A stretch of DNA of 64,000 bases from an uncultured Clostridia bacterium (lineage in GTDB: Bacteria; Bacillota; Clostridia; Christensenellales; Borkfalkiaceae): contig CAKQKI010000003.1 in NCBI GenBank assembly GCA_934248055.1, positions 62,001-126,000 of the forward strand, written 5' to 3'. Positions 8,600-17,198 of the stretch are shown here, one piece after another (position 1 is the first letter of the stretch; every line of letters begins with the position of its first letter). The position numbers were made by a program, and so were the translations under genes. The notes beneath the pieces were generated by a model, which was given only the letters and a program-made list of their open reading frames with translations, had not been told where the DNA came from and ran no database searches.

Positions 8600-9750
8600 A
8601 AGAGATATTAAAACTTAACCCCGTAAGCGCACTCGTGGAAAAAGAACTCGGCGAAAATTACGTCGTCTTAGCGGACGCGAAAAACCCGACGGGAATAATC
8701 GTAAGAAGTTACGATATGCTCGATTACGATTTACCTTCTTCCGTTATTGCCGTTTCGCGGGCGGGAGCGGGCGTAAACAACATTCCTTTTGAAAAATACG
8801 CCGAAAAAGGCGTGGCGGTGTTCAACACCCCGGGCGCGAACGCAAACGCCGTAAACGAACTCGTTATAACCGCGTTGCTTTTAGGCTCGAGAAAAATAAT
8901 TCCCGCTATCGAATGGGTCAACGGGCTTAAAAACGACGAAAACCTTTCAAAAACCGTAGAAAGCGGAAAAAAACGGTTTACAGGCAACGAAATTGCGGGC
9001 AAAAAACTCGGAATTATAGGCTTGGGCGCGATAGGCGCGCGAGTTGCGAATTCTGCGATTTCGCTCGGAATGGAAGCACTTGGTTACGACCCTTATTTAT
9101 CGGTGACAAGCGCCCTGCACCTTTCAAGACACGTTGCCGTAACGCAGGACCCGAATGAAATTTACAAAACCTGCGACTATATCACCGTTCACGTTCCCTG
9201 CACCGAAAAGAACAAAGGAATGATCAACGAAGCCGCTGTTTCTCAGATGAAAGACGGCGTTGTTATAATCAACCTTGCGCGCGGCGAACTCGCAAACACG
9301 AAAGATATTCTTAGCGGAATAAAATCAGGTAAAATTTCAAGATATATCACGGATTTTCCGTCGAACGATCTTATCGGCGAAGAAAACGTAATATGCATAC
9401 CGCACCTTGGCGCGTCAACACCCGAAGCGGAAGACAATTGCGCCGTAATGGCGGCAAAAGAACTTAAAGACTATATCGAAAACGGCAATATCAAAAACAG
9501 CGTTAATTACCCCGCTTGTTACGCGCCGAGAAGTTCTAAAGTAAGGCTTGCCATAATCCACCTTAACCAGCAGAATATGATTGCGCAGTTTACCGCCGCT
9601 CTTGCAAAAGGCGGAATAAATATAGATAATTTCGTAAATTCGAGCAAAGGCAATTACGCGTATTCTTTAATAGATATTCCCGAAATCGACGACGATACTT
9701 TCAACGCGTTAAAATCGGTAAACGGAGTTATCCGCATAAGAAAAATTTAA
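8596..9750 (+). CDS. serA: D-3-phosphoglycerate dehydrogenase
   Basis: NAD-dependent oxidation of 3-phosphoglycerate, the entry to serine synthesis. The 384-aa form is shorter than the roughly 520-aa Bacillus type. The substrate domain is split around a Rossmann fold (LGIIGLGAIGARVA near 137-150), catalytic residues lie in NLARGEL (Arg) and IPHLGAST (His), and a C-terminal ACT-like domain begins near 315 (VRLAIIHLNQQNMIAQF). The intervening ASB domain of the long form is absent. The ACT domain suggests feedback control by serine, as in the family; this was not tested from sequence. Confidence 0.94.
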   Translation: MKEILKLNPVSALVEKELGENYVVLADAKNPTGIIVRSYDMLDYDLPSSVIAVSRAGAGVNNIPFEKYAEKGVAVFNTPGANANAVNELVITALLLGSRKIIPAIEWVNGLKNDENLSKTVESGKKRFTGNEIAGKKLGIIGLGAIGARVANSAISLGMEALGYDPYLSVTSALHLSRHVAVTQDPNEIYKTCDYITVHVPCTEKNKGMINEAAVSQMKDGVVIINLARGELANTKDILSGIKSGKISRYITDFPSNDLIGEENVICIPHLGASTPEAEDNCAVMAAKELKDYIENGNIKNSVNYPACYAPRSSKVRLAIIHLNQQNMIAQFTAALAKGGINIDNFVNSSKGNYAYSLIDIPEIDDDTFNALKSVNGVIRIRKI

Positions 9751-9778
9751 TATATCGATACGAATTACTTAAACGACG

Positions 9779-9816
9779 TAAAAAAAGATAGCGGAATTCC
9801 GCTATCTTTTTTTTAC
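9779..9816. terminator. Bidirectional terminator after serA
   Basis: AAAAAAGATAGCGGAATT / AATTCCGCTATCTTTTTT palindrome with A- and T-runs. It serves serA on plus and the cdaA transcript on minus. Confidence 0.88.
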
Positions 9817-9850
9817 GTTGTCACAAAACGCTTTTTTTTTACAAGTAAAT

Positions 9851-9964
9851 TTATTTTACGTTTATAGCAATGAAAACTATCGTTGCAACGATAAGAGCGT
9901 AAGCAATGTCCCTTAAAATTTTCAAAGCCTTGGAACTTTTCTTTTTTTCGCCGCCGTTAATCAT
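9851..9964 (-). CDS. Small membrane protein of 37 residues downstream of cdaA
   Basis: ATG at 9964 overlaps the cdaA stop by ATGA, and a strong ribosome-binding site (AAAGGGGGATAAACA before ATG) lies inside the cdaA end. The product starts MINGGEKKKSSKALKILRD and continues as one hydrophobic helix (about residues 20-34) before a short basic end and TAA at 9853-9851. The basic N-terminus and single helix predict a membrane peptide with its N-terminus in the cytosol. The position is where many Bacillota carry the CdaA partner ybbR/cdaR, but this ORF is far too short to be that. It could also be a remnant of a longer membrane gene. Function unknown. Confidence 0.55.
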   Translation of the reverse strand: MINGGEKKKSSKALKILRDIAYALIVATIVFIAINVK

Positions 9965-10797
9965 TGTTTATCCCCCTTTCCCCTGCCTACTAAATCCTGC
10001 CAGTAAAATTCTTTGAGTATTTTTCTTAACATTTCGGAATCTGCGTAACGGGTTATTTTACCCGCTCTTGCATAAGAAATAATTCCCGTTTCTTCGGAAA
10101 CGATAATCGCCGTGACGTTTAAAACTTCCGTTATTCCTATGCCCGCTCTGTGACGAGTTCCGAGATCTTTCGGCAAATCCGTTTCCTGCGATAACGGAAG
10201 GAAACAGCCCGCCGCCTGAATTTTATCGTTATTTATTATTATCGCGCCGTCGTGAAGGGGCGTTTTCGGAAAGAAAATGCTTTCGATAAGCGCGCTCGTG
10301 ATTTCCGCGTCTATTCTCACGCCGCTGTCTAAAATACTGCCGGGGATTTTGGTGTTTGATAAAATGATTATCGCGCCGACGTCGTTTTTCGACATGTTCT
10401 GAAGGGCTTTTATAATTTCGTTAATGCAATTGTTGACGTTTTTGGACGCGCTTTTCACGGAATTCGCAACTTCTAAAGATACGAGTTTAGAACTGCCCGT
10501 ATTCCACACCGAACGCTTGATTTCGGTTGAAAACATAACCACAACGCATATAACGAACGCAAGCATAAACAAAATATAAATTATTTCGTTCATACCGAGC
10601 GCGATTTTCATTGCGCTTATAATCACCGCGTAAGCGATAAGGCACAACGAAATTTTATGCGCGTTGTTTTTCGAAAACAGCGCGAACAACACTAAAAATC
10701 CGAGAAATAAGAGAACGTATTCTACTATCTGCACGGGAGTTATTTCCGTAAACACGGGAAATATTCTGTTTTTAAAAAAATCAACAATAACGTTCAT
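9961..10797 (-). CDS. cdaA: Diadenylate cyclase CdaA
   Basis: Makes c-di-AMP from two ATP at the membrane. The ATG at 10797, 3 nt after the holA stop, gives 278 aa. A frame extension to 10833 would lie within holA and is rejected. Three N-terminal transmembrane helices (about 20-90), a linker, and a DAC domain follow, with HDGAIIINND (DGA near 183-185) and GTRHRAGIGI (RHR near 215-217), the catalytic signatures. Neighbours differ from the cdaA-ybbR-glmM cluster common in Bacillota: holA lies upstream and a 37-codon ORF downstream. No regulator gene is adjacent. Confidence 0.95.
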   Translation of the reverse strand: MNVIVDFFKNRIFPVFTEITPVQIVEYVLLFLGFLVLFALFSKNNAHKISLCLIAYAVIISAMKIALGMNEIIYILFMLAFVICVVVMFSTEIKRSVWNTGSSKLVSLEVANSVKSASKNVNNCINEIIKALQNMSKNDVGAIIILSNTKIPGSILDSGVRIDAEITSALIESIFFPKTPLHDGAIIINNDKIQAAGCFLPLSQETDLPKDLGTRHRAGIGITEVLNVTAIIVSEETGIISYARAGKITRYADSEMLRKILKEFYWQDLVGRGKGDKQ

Positions 10798-10799
10798 AT

Positions 10800-11771
10800 C
10801 TAACCTGTAATCGCATTGAACACGGAATTCCATAAAGCAGAGTCTACGGTAACTTCGCCGCTTTTGAAAGCCGAATCCAAATAAGAAAGTTTATCGCATA
10901 TTTTTTTGAGCCGTTTAGGCGTAAATTTTTTAGCCTGAACACGCGATTTTTTAACGGCGTACTCTTTAACGCCGAGAGCCGCGGCAAGTTCTTTGTCCGA
11001 ACACGCGGATACGGCGGAGTGAAGAAGTCTTCTGAAATGATAATAAACGGATATAAACAACCTTTGCTTGTCGGTATTCTTATCGAGCATATCGGTTAAA
11101 GTTTCAAAGGCTTTTTTCTCGTTTTTGGCGGCAATGTATTCCGCAAGTTCGTAAACCTGATATTCGGTATCTTTCACGCACACGTCTTCCACGGCTTCGA
11201 CGGTTAGTTCGCCGTTATCGCCTATATACGCCGTGAGTTTTTTAACTTCGCCGCTGATTTTCGTCATATCGGAAGACGCGTAGTCGGTAAGCATATCTAT
11301 CGCTTCCCTTTCGGCTACTATTCCGAACGCCGAACATTCGCGGCGGATATATTTCGCTATCGTTTCCCTGTCGAGTTTCGAGCAATCAACGAGCGTTATC
11401 ATATCCTGTTTCTTTATCGCTTCCGATTTTTCCGAGTTTACTATCACGAGTACCGTAGTTTCTTCGGTTCCCGATAAAATTTCTTTAACGGTTTTGTTTT
11501 TTAAATCCTGAGCCGACGGATAGTATTCTCTTATAACCACAACTCTTTTATCCGACATAAACGGATAACTCCGAACAGCCGTAAGCACCGCTTCGGGATT
11601 GTTTTTCATCTCCTGCCCGACAAAGCAGTTAAGATTAAAATCGGGTTCTGAAAGAGCGGCGGAAAAAATCGTTTTGAGCGCGTTTTCGCGCAAAAAAGCG
11701 TCTTCCCCTTCTATATAGTATATCGGTTTTATCTCTTCCGATACCGATTTTTTAAGTTCGCCGAAGTGCAT
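10800..11771 (-). CDS. holA: DNA polymerase III subunit delta
   Basis: Clamp-loader delta subunit that opens the sliding clamp. It has 323 aa, the usual length. The N-terminal MHFGELKKSVSEEIKPIYYIEGEDAFLRENALKT region is typical (xYL/I-x-G-x-D/E-xF/L), with clamp-binding residues in the DFNLNCF region and a C-terminal helical collar (about 215-323). The spacing to cdaA suggests one transcript. The holA-comEC neighbourhood is common in Bacillota. Confidence 0.92.
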   Translation of the reverse strand: MHFGELKKSVSEEIKPIYYIEGEDAFLRENALKTIFSAALSEPDFNLNCFVGQEMKNNPEAVLTAVRSYPFMSDKRVVVIREYYPSAQDLKNKTVKEILSGTEETTVLVIVNSEKSEAIKKQDMITLVDCSKLDRETIAKYIRRECSAFGIVAEREAIDMLTDYASSDMTKISGEVKKLTAYIGDNGELTVEAVEDVCVKDTEYQVYELAEYIAAKNEKKAFETLTDMLDKNTDKQRLFISVYYHFRRLLHSAVSACSDKELAAALGVKEYAVKKSRVQAKKFTPKRLKKICDKLSYLDSAFKSGEVTVDSALWNSVFNAITG

Positions 11772-11909
11772 ACGTATTGCGTTCCTTATAGCCCGTCAAA
11801 GTAAAAACGTTTCTTTTTCCCGTAAATTTTCGCCTTGCGGGAGTGAAAACCATTCTGATAATATTCTAACATTATTTTTATTAAAAATCAACGGTTAAGC
11901 GACAATAAA

Positions 11910-13445
11910 CTACAATAAACCGCAGTTTACGAGCGTAAACGTCAAAATAAACGCAAAAAATATGCCCGCCGATACTATTTTATCGGTTTTTTCGGAAAAA
12001 TTCACGAACTTGCAGGAGAAAATCAAAAGCCCGTAATATAAAAAAGCGGAAATTCCGAAAGTAAAATCTATTTTTAAGCCGCCTAAATATTCAAAACTTT
12101 TAACGAATTTTATAAGCGCGCCCGACGTAATGCCCGATACCGCGCACGGAAAATTCGCGCCCGTTATAAGCGTTATGACCGCGCAAACGAACGCAACGGT
12201 AAAAACCACGCCGACGGCTGAAATGACAATCGCGTTAAGAAACATGGAAAATACTGACGTCGTTCCGAACATATCCGCGCATACGGGAAGCGACGATAAA
12301 TACGCCGCAACGAGCGGCGAAAGAAATTTTGCCGCGCCGCCGAGAATAAACCGCGATAAAAATTTATTTATTACGGGAGTTAAAAACACTATTCCGAAAT
12401 AAACCGAATAAGAAAGAATAAACCCTACGCCGAATAAATCTTCGGGATTCACAACGAGAACGATTATCATACTCAGAAACAGCGTTGACAGTTTATCGTT
12501 TTTCATGCCCGTGCAGGCGGCGGCTTCGGCAACGGTAATTATCAAAAACGCCCGCATGCAGGAAGCCGTAAATCCGCAAAACGCAACGTAAAGAAACAAA
12601 ACGGGTACGGTTATAAAAAATTTAACGAATCGTTTTACCTTGAAAATTTTGCAAACGGCGGCTATAATGCCGAATAAAAAACCGATATGTAGCCCTGAAA
12701 CGGCAAAAACGTGCGCAAGACCGTTCGTTCTGAACGCCGTTAAAACCGATTCGTTTATATCGTTTGTATCGCCCGTTAAAAGCGCGTAAGTAAATCCGTA
12801 ATTTTCGCCCGCGCCGCGTTCGAGCCTTTCTCTTAAAAGTATTCTCGTTTTGTCGAAAACGCCCGTTTTATACCCCGTTATTTCACATTCTGCGTGATTT
12901 CCTTTGAGAGTAACGCCGTTTTTCATATTCTTAACGCTTAAATAACCGTTATCGTAATAGCGAAGCGGTCTTACGTACGTACTGAATTTCACCGTCGCGC
13001 CCTTATCGGCGCGGCTGTCGGAATATAATTCAACGAGTAATTTCTTACCGTCGAGTTCGCCGCCGCTTATCGAAACGACAACCGTGTTTTCAAAGCCGTT
13101 TACTCCTTTCAGGACTTTGTCCGCTCTTACCACTTCTCCCGAAATTTCGTAAACGCCCGACGTTTTTTCGCTTACGTTTGCGGATATTTTAATAAACGGC
13201 ACCGAAAAACCGTATATAAAAAGCGGAAACGCCGTAATCAGCGTAACCGCAAGAGTTTTATTGCGTTTAAACGTAAAAATAACCGTTAAAACGATTGCAA
13301 CGGCAACCGATGAAAATACTATTTTACCGCCGATTACCGTTATGAGCGATAAAAAAGCCGAAAGTATACCCGTCAGAAAAATCGCCGCGATCGTAACTAC
13401 GGGACGAAAATTTATATACTTTTTTCTTTCGTTTTCGATTTCCAT
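11910..13445 (-). CDS. comEC: ComEC/Rec2 family DNA uptake channel, without C-terminal hydrolase domain
   Basis: Integral membrane protein of the competence DNA channel family. In 511 aa it has two N-terminal helices, an OB-like extracellular part with VYEISGEVVRADKV (about 110-190), and the Competence domain with LAHVFAVSGLHIGFLFG (near 245-260) and many helices. It stops after the membrane domain, whereas full-length ComEC (about 700-800 aa) ends in a metallo-beta-lactamase domain. A separate MBL protein is encoded directly upstream, 1 bp apart. That MBL protein looks RNase Z-like, so whether it replaces the missing domain is open. Confidence 0.88.
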   Translation of the reverse strand: MEIENERKKYINFRPVVTIAAIFLTGILSAFLSLITVIGGKIVFSSVAVAIVLTVIFTFKRNKTLAVTLITAFPLFIYGFSVPFIKISANVSEKTSGVYEISGEVVRADKVLKGVNGFENTVVVSISGGELDGKKLLVELYSDSRADKGATVKFSTYVRPLRYYDNGYLSVKNMKNGVTLKGNHAECEITGYKTGVFDKTRILLRERLERGAGENYGFTYALLTGDTNDINESVLTAFRTNGLAHVFAVSGLHIGFLFGIIAAVCKIFKVKRFVKFFITVPVLFLYVAFCGFTASCMRAFLIITVAEAAACTGMKNDKLSTLFLSMIIVLVVNPEDLFGVGFILSYSVYFGIVFLTPVINKFLSRFILGGAAKFLSPLVAAYLSSLPVCADMFGTTSVFSMFLNAIVISAVGVVFTVAFVCAVITLITGANFPCAVSGITSGALIKFVKSFEYLGGLKIDFTFGISAFLYYGLLIFSCKFVNFSEKTDKIVSAGIFFAFILTFTLVNCGLL

Positions 13446-13446
13446 T

Positions 13447-14160
13447 TTAAACGACGTATTCCGCGCCCTCTTTTGCTAAAATCACGTTTTTATAAGGTTT
13501 GATTATTTCTTCTATCTCTTCGTCGGAATACGAAAAATTCTGATGCGAAAGCACTGTTTTTACGCCGTAACGGGCGGAAAGTTCCGCGCCCTGAATAATC
13601 GACATGTGCGGCTTTTCGGGCTTGAAATCACGCGGTAAAAACACACCGTGACAAATCAGCGCGTCGGAGTCGGAAGCGATTTTTTCAACGCCGTCGCAAA
13701 GACGGGAATCGCCCGTGTATCCGAGCGTTCTTCCGCCTTCCGTTACCCTTACGCCGTAAGACGTTACGGGGTGCGAAGTTTTATAAAATTCAAACGAAAA
13801 ACCGCCCGACGAAAACGTTGCACCTTCCGCGATATCCACCGTAACGAACGCGCTGTTGTTTTTTATAAGTTGATATTCTTCGGTTTCGGAATACGGAAGA
13901 TAAACCGTAAGTTTTTTATCCCGCTTTAAAAAGCCGACCGCGTAAGAAAGAACGCCCGTATCCGCGATATGATCCGCGTGAAGGTGCGATAAAACAACGC
14001 ATTCGAGATCGTTTATATCTATATCGGAAAGCATTCTTGAAACGGTACCCGAACCGCAGTCGAGCATAACGCATTTGCCGCTTCCCTTAACGAGATACCC
14101 GCTCGTAGAGCCGCCGTTAACGGCAAACGGTCCGTATTTGCCGAGAATTTTAAATTTCAT
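13447..14160 (-). CDS. MBL-fold hydrolase (RNase Z-like)
   Basis: A 237-aa metallo-beta-lactamase-fold protein with CVVLSHLHADHIADTG (HxHxDH metal motif near 59-64), a second-metal aspartate in LGYTGDSRLCD, and late histidines in SHQNFSYSDEE. The glycine-rich start GKYGPFAVNGGSTSGYLV and this layout are those of small RNase Z-like or phosphodiesterase-like hydrolases, not lactamases. Its stop is 1 bp from the comEC start, so the two are co-transcribed. Substrate unknown. The ribosome-binding site is weak (GGTACGTG). Confidence 0.85.
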   Translation of the reverse strand: MKFKILGKYGPFAVNGGSTSGYLVKGSGKCVMLDCGSGTVSRMLSDIDINDLECVVLSHLHADHIADTGVLSYAVGFLKRDKKLTVYLPYSETEEYQLIKNNSAFVTVDIAEGATFSSGGFSFEFYKTSHPVTSYGVRVTEGGRTLGYTGDSRLCDGVEKIASDSDALICHGVFLPRDFKPEKPHMSIIQGAELSARYGVKTVLSHQNFSYSDEEIEEIIKPYKNVILAKEGAEYVV

Positions 14161-14181
14161 TTTTCACGTACCTTAAAATAA

Positions 14182-14211
14182 TTGACTAAAACGCAAATTA
14201 TGTAATATACT
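14182..14211 (+). promoter_or_regulatory. Promoter of the 6S RNA gene
   Basis: TTGACT (14182-14187), an 18-nt spacer and TATACT (14206-14211). The predicted start is near 14218, exactly at the 5' arm of the 6S closing stem. Confidence 0.75.
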
Positions 14212-14217
14212 AATCTT

Positions 14218-14417
14218 GCCTACGGTGTTCGAGGCGGAGATTTGTTGGATCCACAGTATTATAAAAGGGAATTCGGAGTTTCTTTGCGGTAGCGTATTTC
14301 GCGGGCTTTGTTATGCAAGCCCCATACGAGCGGAAAGTCTTAAAACAAAGAACAGAATACCCACCTGCTCAAAAGCGGGTTAATAATTCTCTATGCACGG
14401 CACAGGTAGGTTTTTTT
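14218..14417 (+). ncRNA. ssrS: 6S RNA
   Basis: A roughly 200-nt transcript without a reading frame. Its ends pair: 5' CCTACGGTGTTCG with 3' CACGGCACAGGTAGG, followed by seven T. The inner closing stem GGAGA / TCTCT and the Firmicutes-like element TTAAAACAAAGAACAG followed by TACCCACCTG fit 6S. A long central part (about 14240-14345) would form the large bulge that mimics an open promoter. 6S RNA binds housekeeping RNA polymerase in slow growth. Identification rests on size, the paired ends and conserved blocks; a covariance-model search would settle it. Confidence 0.82.
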
Positions 14418-14537
14418 ATGCCGTTTTACGTCGGACGCGATACGCTTGCGCCCGACTTTGTTTTCAGCCTTGCTTTAAATCCTTTTAAAGCATTTTTAAA
14501 ACTGCTTGTAAACCTGCTTTGACACCGCAAGCGATAA

Positions 14538-15281
14538 TTACTCGTCGTCTTCTTCGTCGTCTGCAAGATTTACGTTATGATAAACGTCCTGAACGTCGTC
14601 GCTGTCTTCGAAAGCGTCGAGCATTTTCATAAAGGAAACGGTCTGCTCGTCCGTTAAATCTATGCGGTCGCCCGGGATCATTAAAATATCCGCTTCGTCG
14701 AAAGTAACGCCCTTTTCTTCAAAATATTTTCTGACCGCCGAAAAATCCGCGGGGGAAGTTCTTATTTCAAAAACGTCGTCCTGAGTGATAACGTCGTCCG
14801 CGCCCGCTTCGAGAGCCATTTCCATCATCTTGTCTTCATCGAGATCGACCGTTCTTTCAACGATTAACACGCCCTTATTCTCAAACATATACGAAACGGA
14901 GCCGCTCGTTCCCATATTTCCGCCGAATTTATCGAAAATATGCCTTACTTCGCCTACGGTTCTGTTCACGTTATCGGTAAGCGTTTTTACTATAACCGCG
15001 CTTCCGCCTATACCGTAGCCTTCGTAAATTTTAACTTCGTAATTTACGTTGCCGAGTTCGCCCGCGGCCTTTTTAATGCTTCTTACGATATTGTCGTTAG
15101 GCATATTCGCGGCTTTCGCTTTCGCGATAACGTCTGCAAGTTTGCTGTTCGTTGCGGGGTCTGAGCCGGATTTTGCCGCAACCGCGAGTTCTCTGCCTAT
15201 TTTTGTGAAAACCCTGCCCTTTGCGGCGTCGGTTTTCGCTTTTTTATTTTTAATGTTAGCCCATTTGCTGTGTCCTGACAT
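14538..15281 (-). CDS. yebC: YebC/PmpR family protein
   Basis: A 247-aa member of the YebC family, known as a transcriptional regulator and, more recently, as a translation factor for proline-rich stretches. The N-terminus MSGHSKWANIKNKKAKTD and GGNMGTSGSVSYMFENKG are diagnostic. The acidic C-terminal tail (DDEEDDE) is common. It follows the SpoU methyltransferase gene by 16 nt and likely shares its transcript. Confidence 0.95.
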   Translation of the reverse strand: MSGHSKWANIKNKKAKTDAAKGRVFTKIGRELAVAAKSGSDPATNSKLADVIAKAKAANMPNDNIVRSIKKAAGELGNVNYEVKIYEGYGIGGSAVIVKTLTDNVNRTVGEVRHIFDKFGGNMGTSGSVSYMFENKGVLIVERTVDLDEDKMMEMALEAGADDVITQDDVFEIRTSPADFSAVRKYFEEKGVTFDEADILMIPGDRIDLTDEQTVSFMKMLDAFEDSDDVQDVYHNVNLADDEEDDE

Positions 15282-15297
15282 AATTAACTCTCCTGTT

Positions 15298-16029
15298 TTA
15301 TTTTTTTAGTTCATACATCAAAATCGAAGCCGCCACGGCAGCGTTAAGACTTTCGGTTTTATCGCTCATAGGTATGGAAACGACGGTTTCGGCGGCTGCT
15401 TTCACCTTTTCGGAAAGCCCCGTTCCTTCGCTTCCGACCGCCACGCATATATCGCCGCTTATTTTAACGCTTTTTAACGATACGCCGTTCATATCGCCCG
15501 CAACGATATTCGTTCCCGATAACGCCGATAAAATTTCGTCGGCGCCGCCCGTCATAACCGAAACGGAAAAAATTCCGCTCATACTCGCGCGCACCGCCTT
15601 CTGAGAATACGGGTCGGCGCAATTTATAAGATACGCGTTTTCATATCCGAACGCCGCGGCGCTGCGGATTATCGCGCCTACGTTCCCGGGGTCCTGAACC
15701 CCGTCGAGAAGAACGTTCCTTTCGCGCGGTTTTAAAACTTTGCTTTCGGGAATATCTATAACCGCCATAACGCCCTGCGGAGTTTTTTCTTCGCTTAAAA
15801 ACGAAAAAACCCCGTCGGACACGGTAAGGATTTCGTAGTTACCCTGCGGAACGGAATACGCCTTATCTTCTCTTACGATCATATATCTCACGCTTGCGCC
15901 GAGTTTGACCGCTTCGAGCGCGGGTTTCAGACCTTCCGCAATATAAGCCGAGTATTCTTTTCTGTACTTTTTGTCTTTCAACGCGGCTATTTTTTTAACG
16001 AGCGGATTTTGCTTCGACGAATAAATCAT
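15298..16029 (-). CDS. SpoU/TrmH family RNA 2'-O-methyltransferase
   Basis: A SAM-dependent RNA ribose methyltransferase of the SPOUT class. In 243 aa the N-terminal substrate-binding part (LVKKIAALKDKKYRKEYSAYIAEG) is followed by the knot domain with VLLDGVQDPGNVGAIIRSAAAFG (motif 1, near 108-130), AVGSEGTGLS (motif 2) and IPMSDKTESLNAAVAASILMYE (motif 3). The target (rRNA or tRNA) cannot be told from sequence. It sits between rplT and yebC, after a terminator-like hairpin. Confidence 0.9.
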   Translation of the reverse strand: MIYSSKQNPLVKKIAALKDKKYRKEYSAYIAEGLKPALEAVKLGASVRYMIVREDKAYSVPQGNYEILTVSDGVFSFLSEEKTPQGVMAVIDIPESKVLKPRERNVLLDGVQDPGNVGAIIRSAAAFGYENAYLINCADPYSQKAVRASMSGIFSVSVMTGGADEILSALSGTNIVAGDMNGVSLKSVKISGDICVAVGSEGTGLSEKVKAAAETVVSIPMSDKTESLNAAVAASILMYELKK

Positions 16030-16085
16030 AAACGAAAAAGGACCGCCGCCGTTTCGTTATAAAAACGAAAACCGACCGACAGTCC
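16030..16085 (-). terminator. Terminator of infC-rpmI-rplT
   Basis: On the minus strand, a long imperfect hairpin with outer GGAC/GTCC and inner TTTCGTT / AACGAAA pairing, followed by TTTTTCG. It lies between the rplT stop and the methyltransferase start, and read-through would allow downstream expression. Confidence 0.6.
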
Positions 16086-16091
16086 GAAAAA

Positions 16092-16442
16092 TCAGATATT
16101 GCTCTTGGCGGTAGCGACGAGCGAAGCAAAACCTGCCGCGTCGTTTACAGCCATGTCGGCAAGAACTTTTCTGTTAAGATTTACGTCCGCAACTTTAAGC
16201 CCGTGCATAAACTTACTGTAAGAAATGCCGTTTATTCTGCAAGCGGCGTTGATACGCGCGATCCAGAGTTGACGGAAATCTCTCTTTCTGTTCTTTCTGC
16301 CGATATATGCGTAGTTAAGGGATTTCATAACGGCTTCGCGCGCAACTCTGTAAAGTTTGCTCTTCGATCCGTAATAACCCTTAGCGAGTTTCATTATTTT
16401 TCTGCGCTTTTTAACAGCGTTTACTCCTCTTTTAATAAGCAT
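16092..16442 (-). CDS. rplT: 50S ribosomal protein L20
   Basis: L20 binds 23S rRNA early in 50S assembly and represses its own operon in Bacillota through the infC leader. It has 116 aa, with the basic N-terminal half KRRKIMKLAKGYYGSKSKLYRVAREAV and RDFRQLWIARINAACRINGISYSKF typical of the family. The extreme N-terminus (MLIKRGVNAVKKRRK) differs slightly from the usual MARVKRGV start. Third gene of the operon. Confidence 0.97.
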   Translation of the reverse strand: MLIKRGVNAVKKRRKIMKLAKGYYGSKSKLYRVAREAVMKSLNYAYIGRKNRKRDFRQLWIARINAACRINGISYSKFMHGLKVADVNLNRKVLADMAVNDAAGFASLVATAKSNI

Positions 16443-16459
16443 GTTACTTTACCTCCGTC

Positions 16460-16660
16460 TTACGCCTTATAGGGAATTATCGACTTAACGGTTCTTTCCT
16501 GAGTGCTTGAAACGTAAGTCGTGGTTCTGAGTCTTCTCTTTCTTTTGGTGGTCTTTTTGGATAAGATGTGGTTTTTACCCTGATGACCTCTTTTTACTTT
16601 GCCCGTAGCGGTAACGTTGAAACGTTTTTTTGCGCCGCTGTGCGATTTCATTTTCGGCAT
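16460..16660 (-). CDS. rpmI: 50S ribosomal protein L35
   Basis: A 66-aa basic protein with the family start MPKMKSHSGAKKRFNVT, the central GKVKRGHQGKNHILSKKT, and a C-terminal YKA. It lies between infC and rplT with 17-22 nt gaps, the standard order. A clear AGGAGG-type site precedes it. Confidence 0.97.
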   Translation of the reverse strand: MPKMKSHSGAKKRFNVTATGKVKRGHQGKNHILSKKTTKRKRRLRTTTYVSSTQERTVKSIIPYKA

Positions 16661-16682
16661 TTTAAAATGTCCTCCTAAATTA

Positions 16683-17198
16683 TTACTGATTTGCTTTCGG
16701 CGCTAAAATCATAAGTATGCTTCTGCCTTCCTGCAAAGGTTTTTTTTCGATTACCGCCTCGTTTTCGAGCATGGCGTAAAATCTGTTCATAACTTCTACT
16801 CCGAGATCGGAGTGAGCGTTCTGACGACCTCTCATTCTTATAGATACTTTAATTTTATTGCCTGCGGCAAGAAATTTTGACGCTTGCCTCGCCTTTACGT
16901 TAAGATCGCCTACGTCTATAGTCATACTGAGCCAGATTTCTTTAAGTTCCACGGTTTTTTGGTTCTTGCGCGCCTCTTTCTGTTTTTTGAGTTGCTCGAA
17001 CTTATACTTGCCGTAGTCCATTATTTTACAAACGGGCGGATTTGCGTTAGGCGAAATCTTTACGAGATCCAAATCTTTATCGTAAGCCATGCGGAGCGCT
17101 TCCTGCCCGCTTACGATTCCGAGTTGTTCGCCGTCGCTGCCGATAAGACGGACTTCTCTGTCCCTTATTTGTTCGTTTAACTGGTGCTGGTCTTTAAT
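16683..17198 (-). CDS. infC: Translation initiation factor IF-3, probable AUU start
   Basis: IF-3 keeps 30S subunits free and checks the initiation codon. No ATG, GTG or TTG fits the true N-terminus: the first ATG in frame (17090) would cut off the first 36 residues, including LNEQIRDREVRLIGSDGEQLG. In frame upstream there is an ATT at 17198-17196, 9 nt after AAGGAAGG, and an in-frame TAA lies just before that. Starting there gives 171 aa, the normal length. Rare AUU starts are known for infC and allow IF-3 autoregulation. The N domain spans about 1-75 and the C domain about 85-171. Confidence 0.92.
   Translation of the reverse strand: MKDQHQLNEQIRDREVRLIGSDGEQLGIVSGQEALRMAYDKDLDLVKISPNANPPVCKIMDYGKYKFEQLKKQKEARKNQKTVELKEIWLSMTIDVGDLNVKARQASKFLAAGNKIKVSIRMRGRQNAHSDLGVEVMNRFYAMLENEAVIEKKPLQEGRSILMILAPKANQ

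Noticed and set aside
14418..14537. Second small RNA gene after 6S RNA
   Set aside because: A short hairpin (GTCGGACGCG / CGCCCGAC-like) is present but there is no promoter or terminator that defines a transcript.
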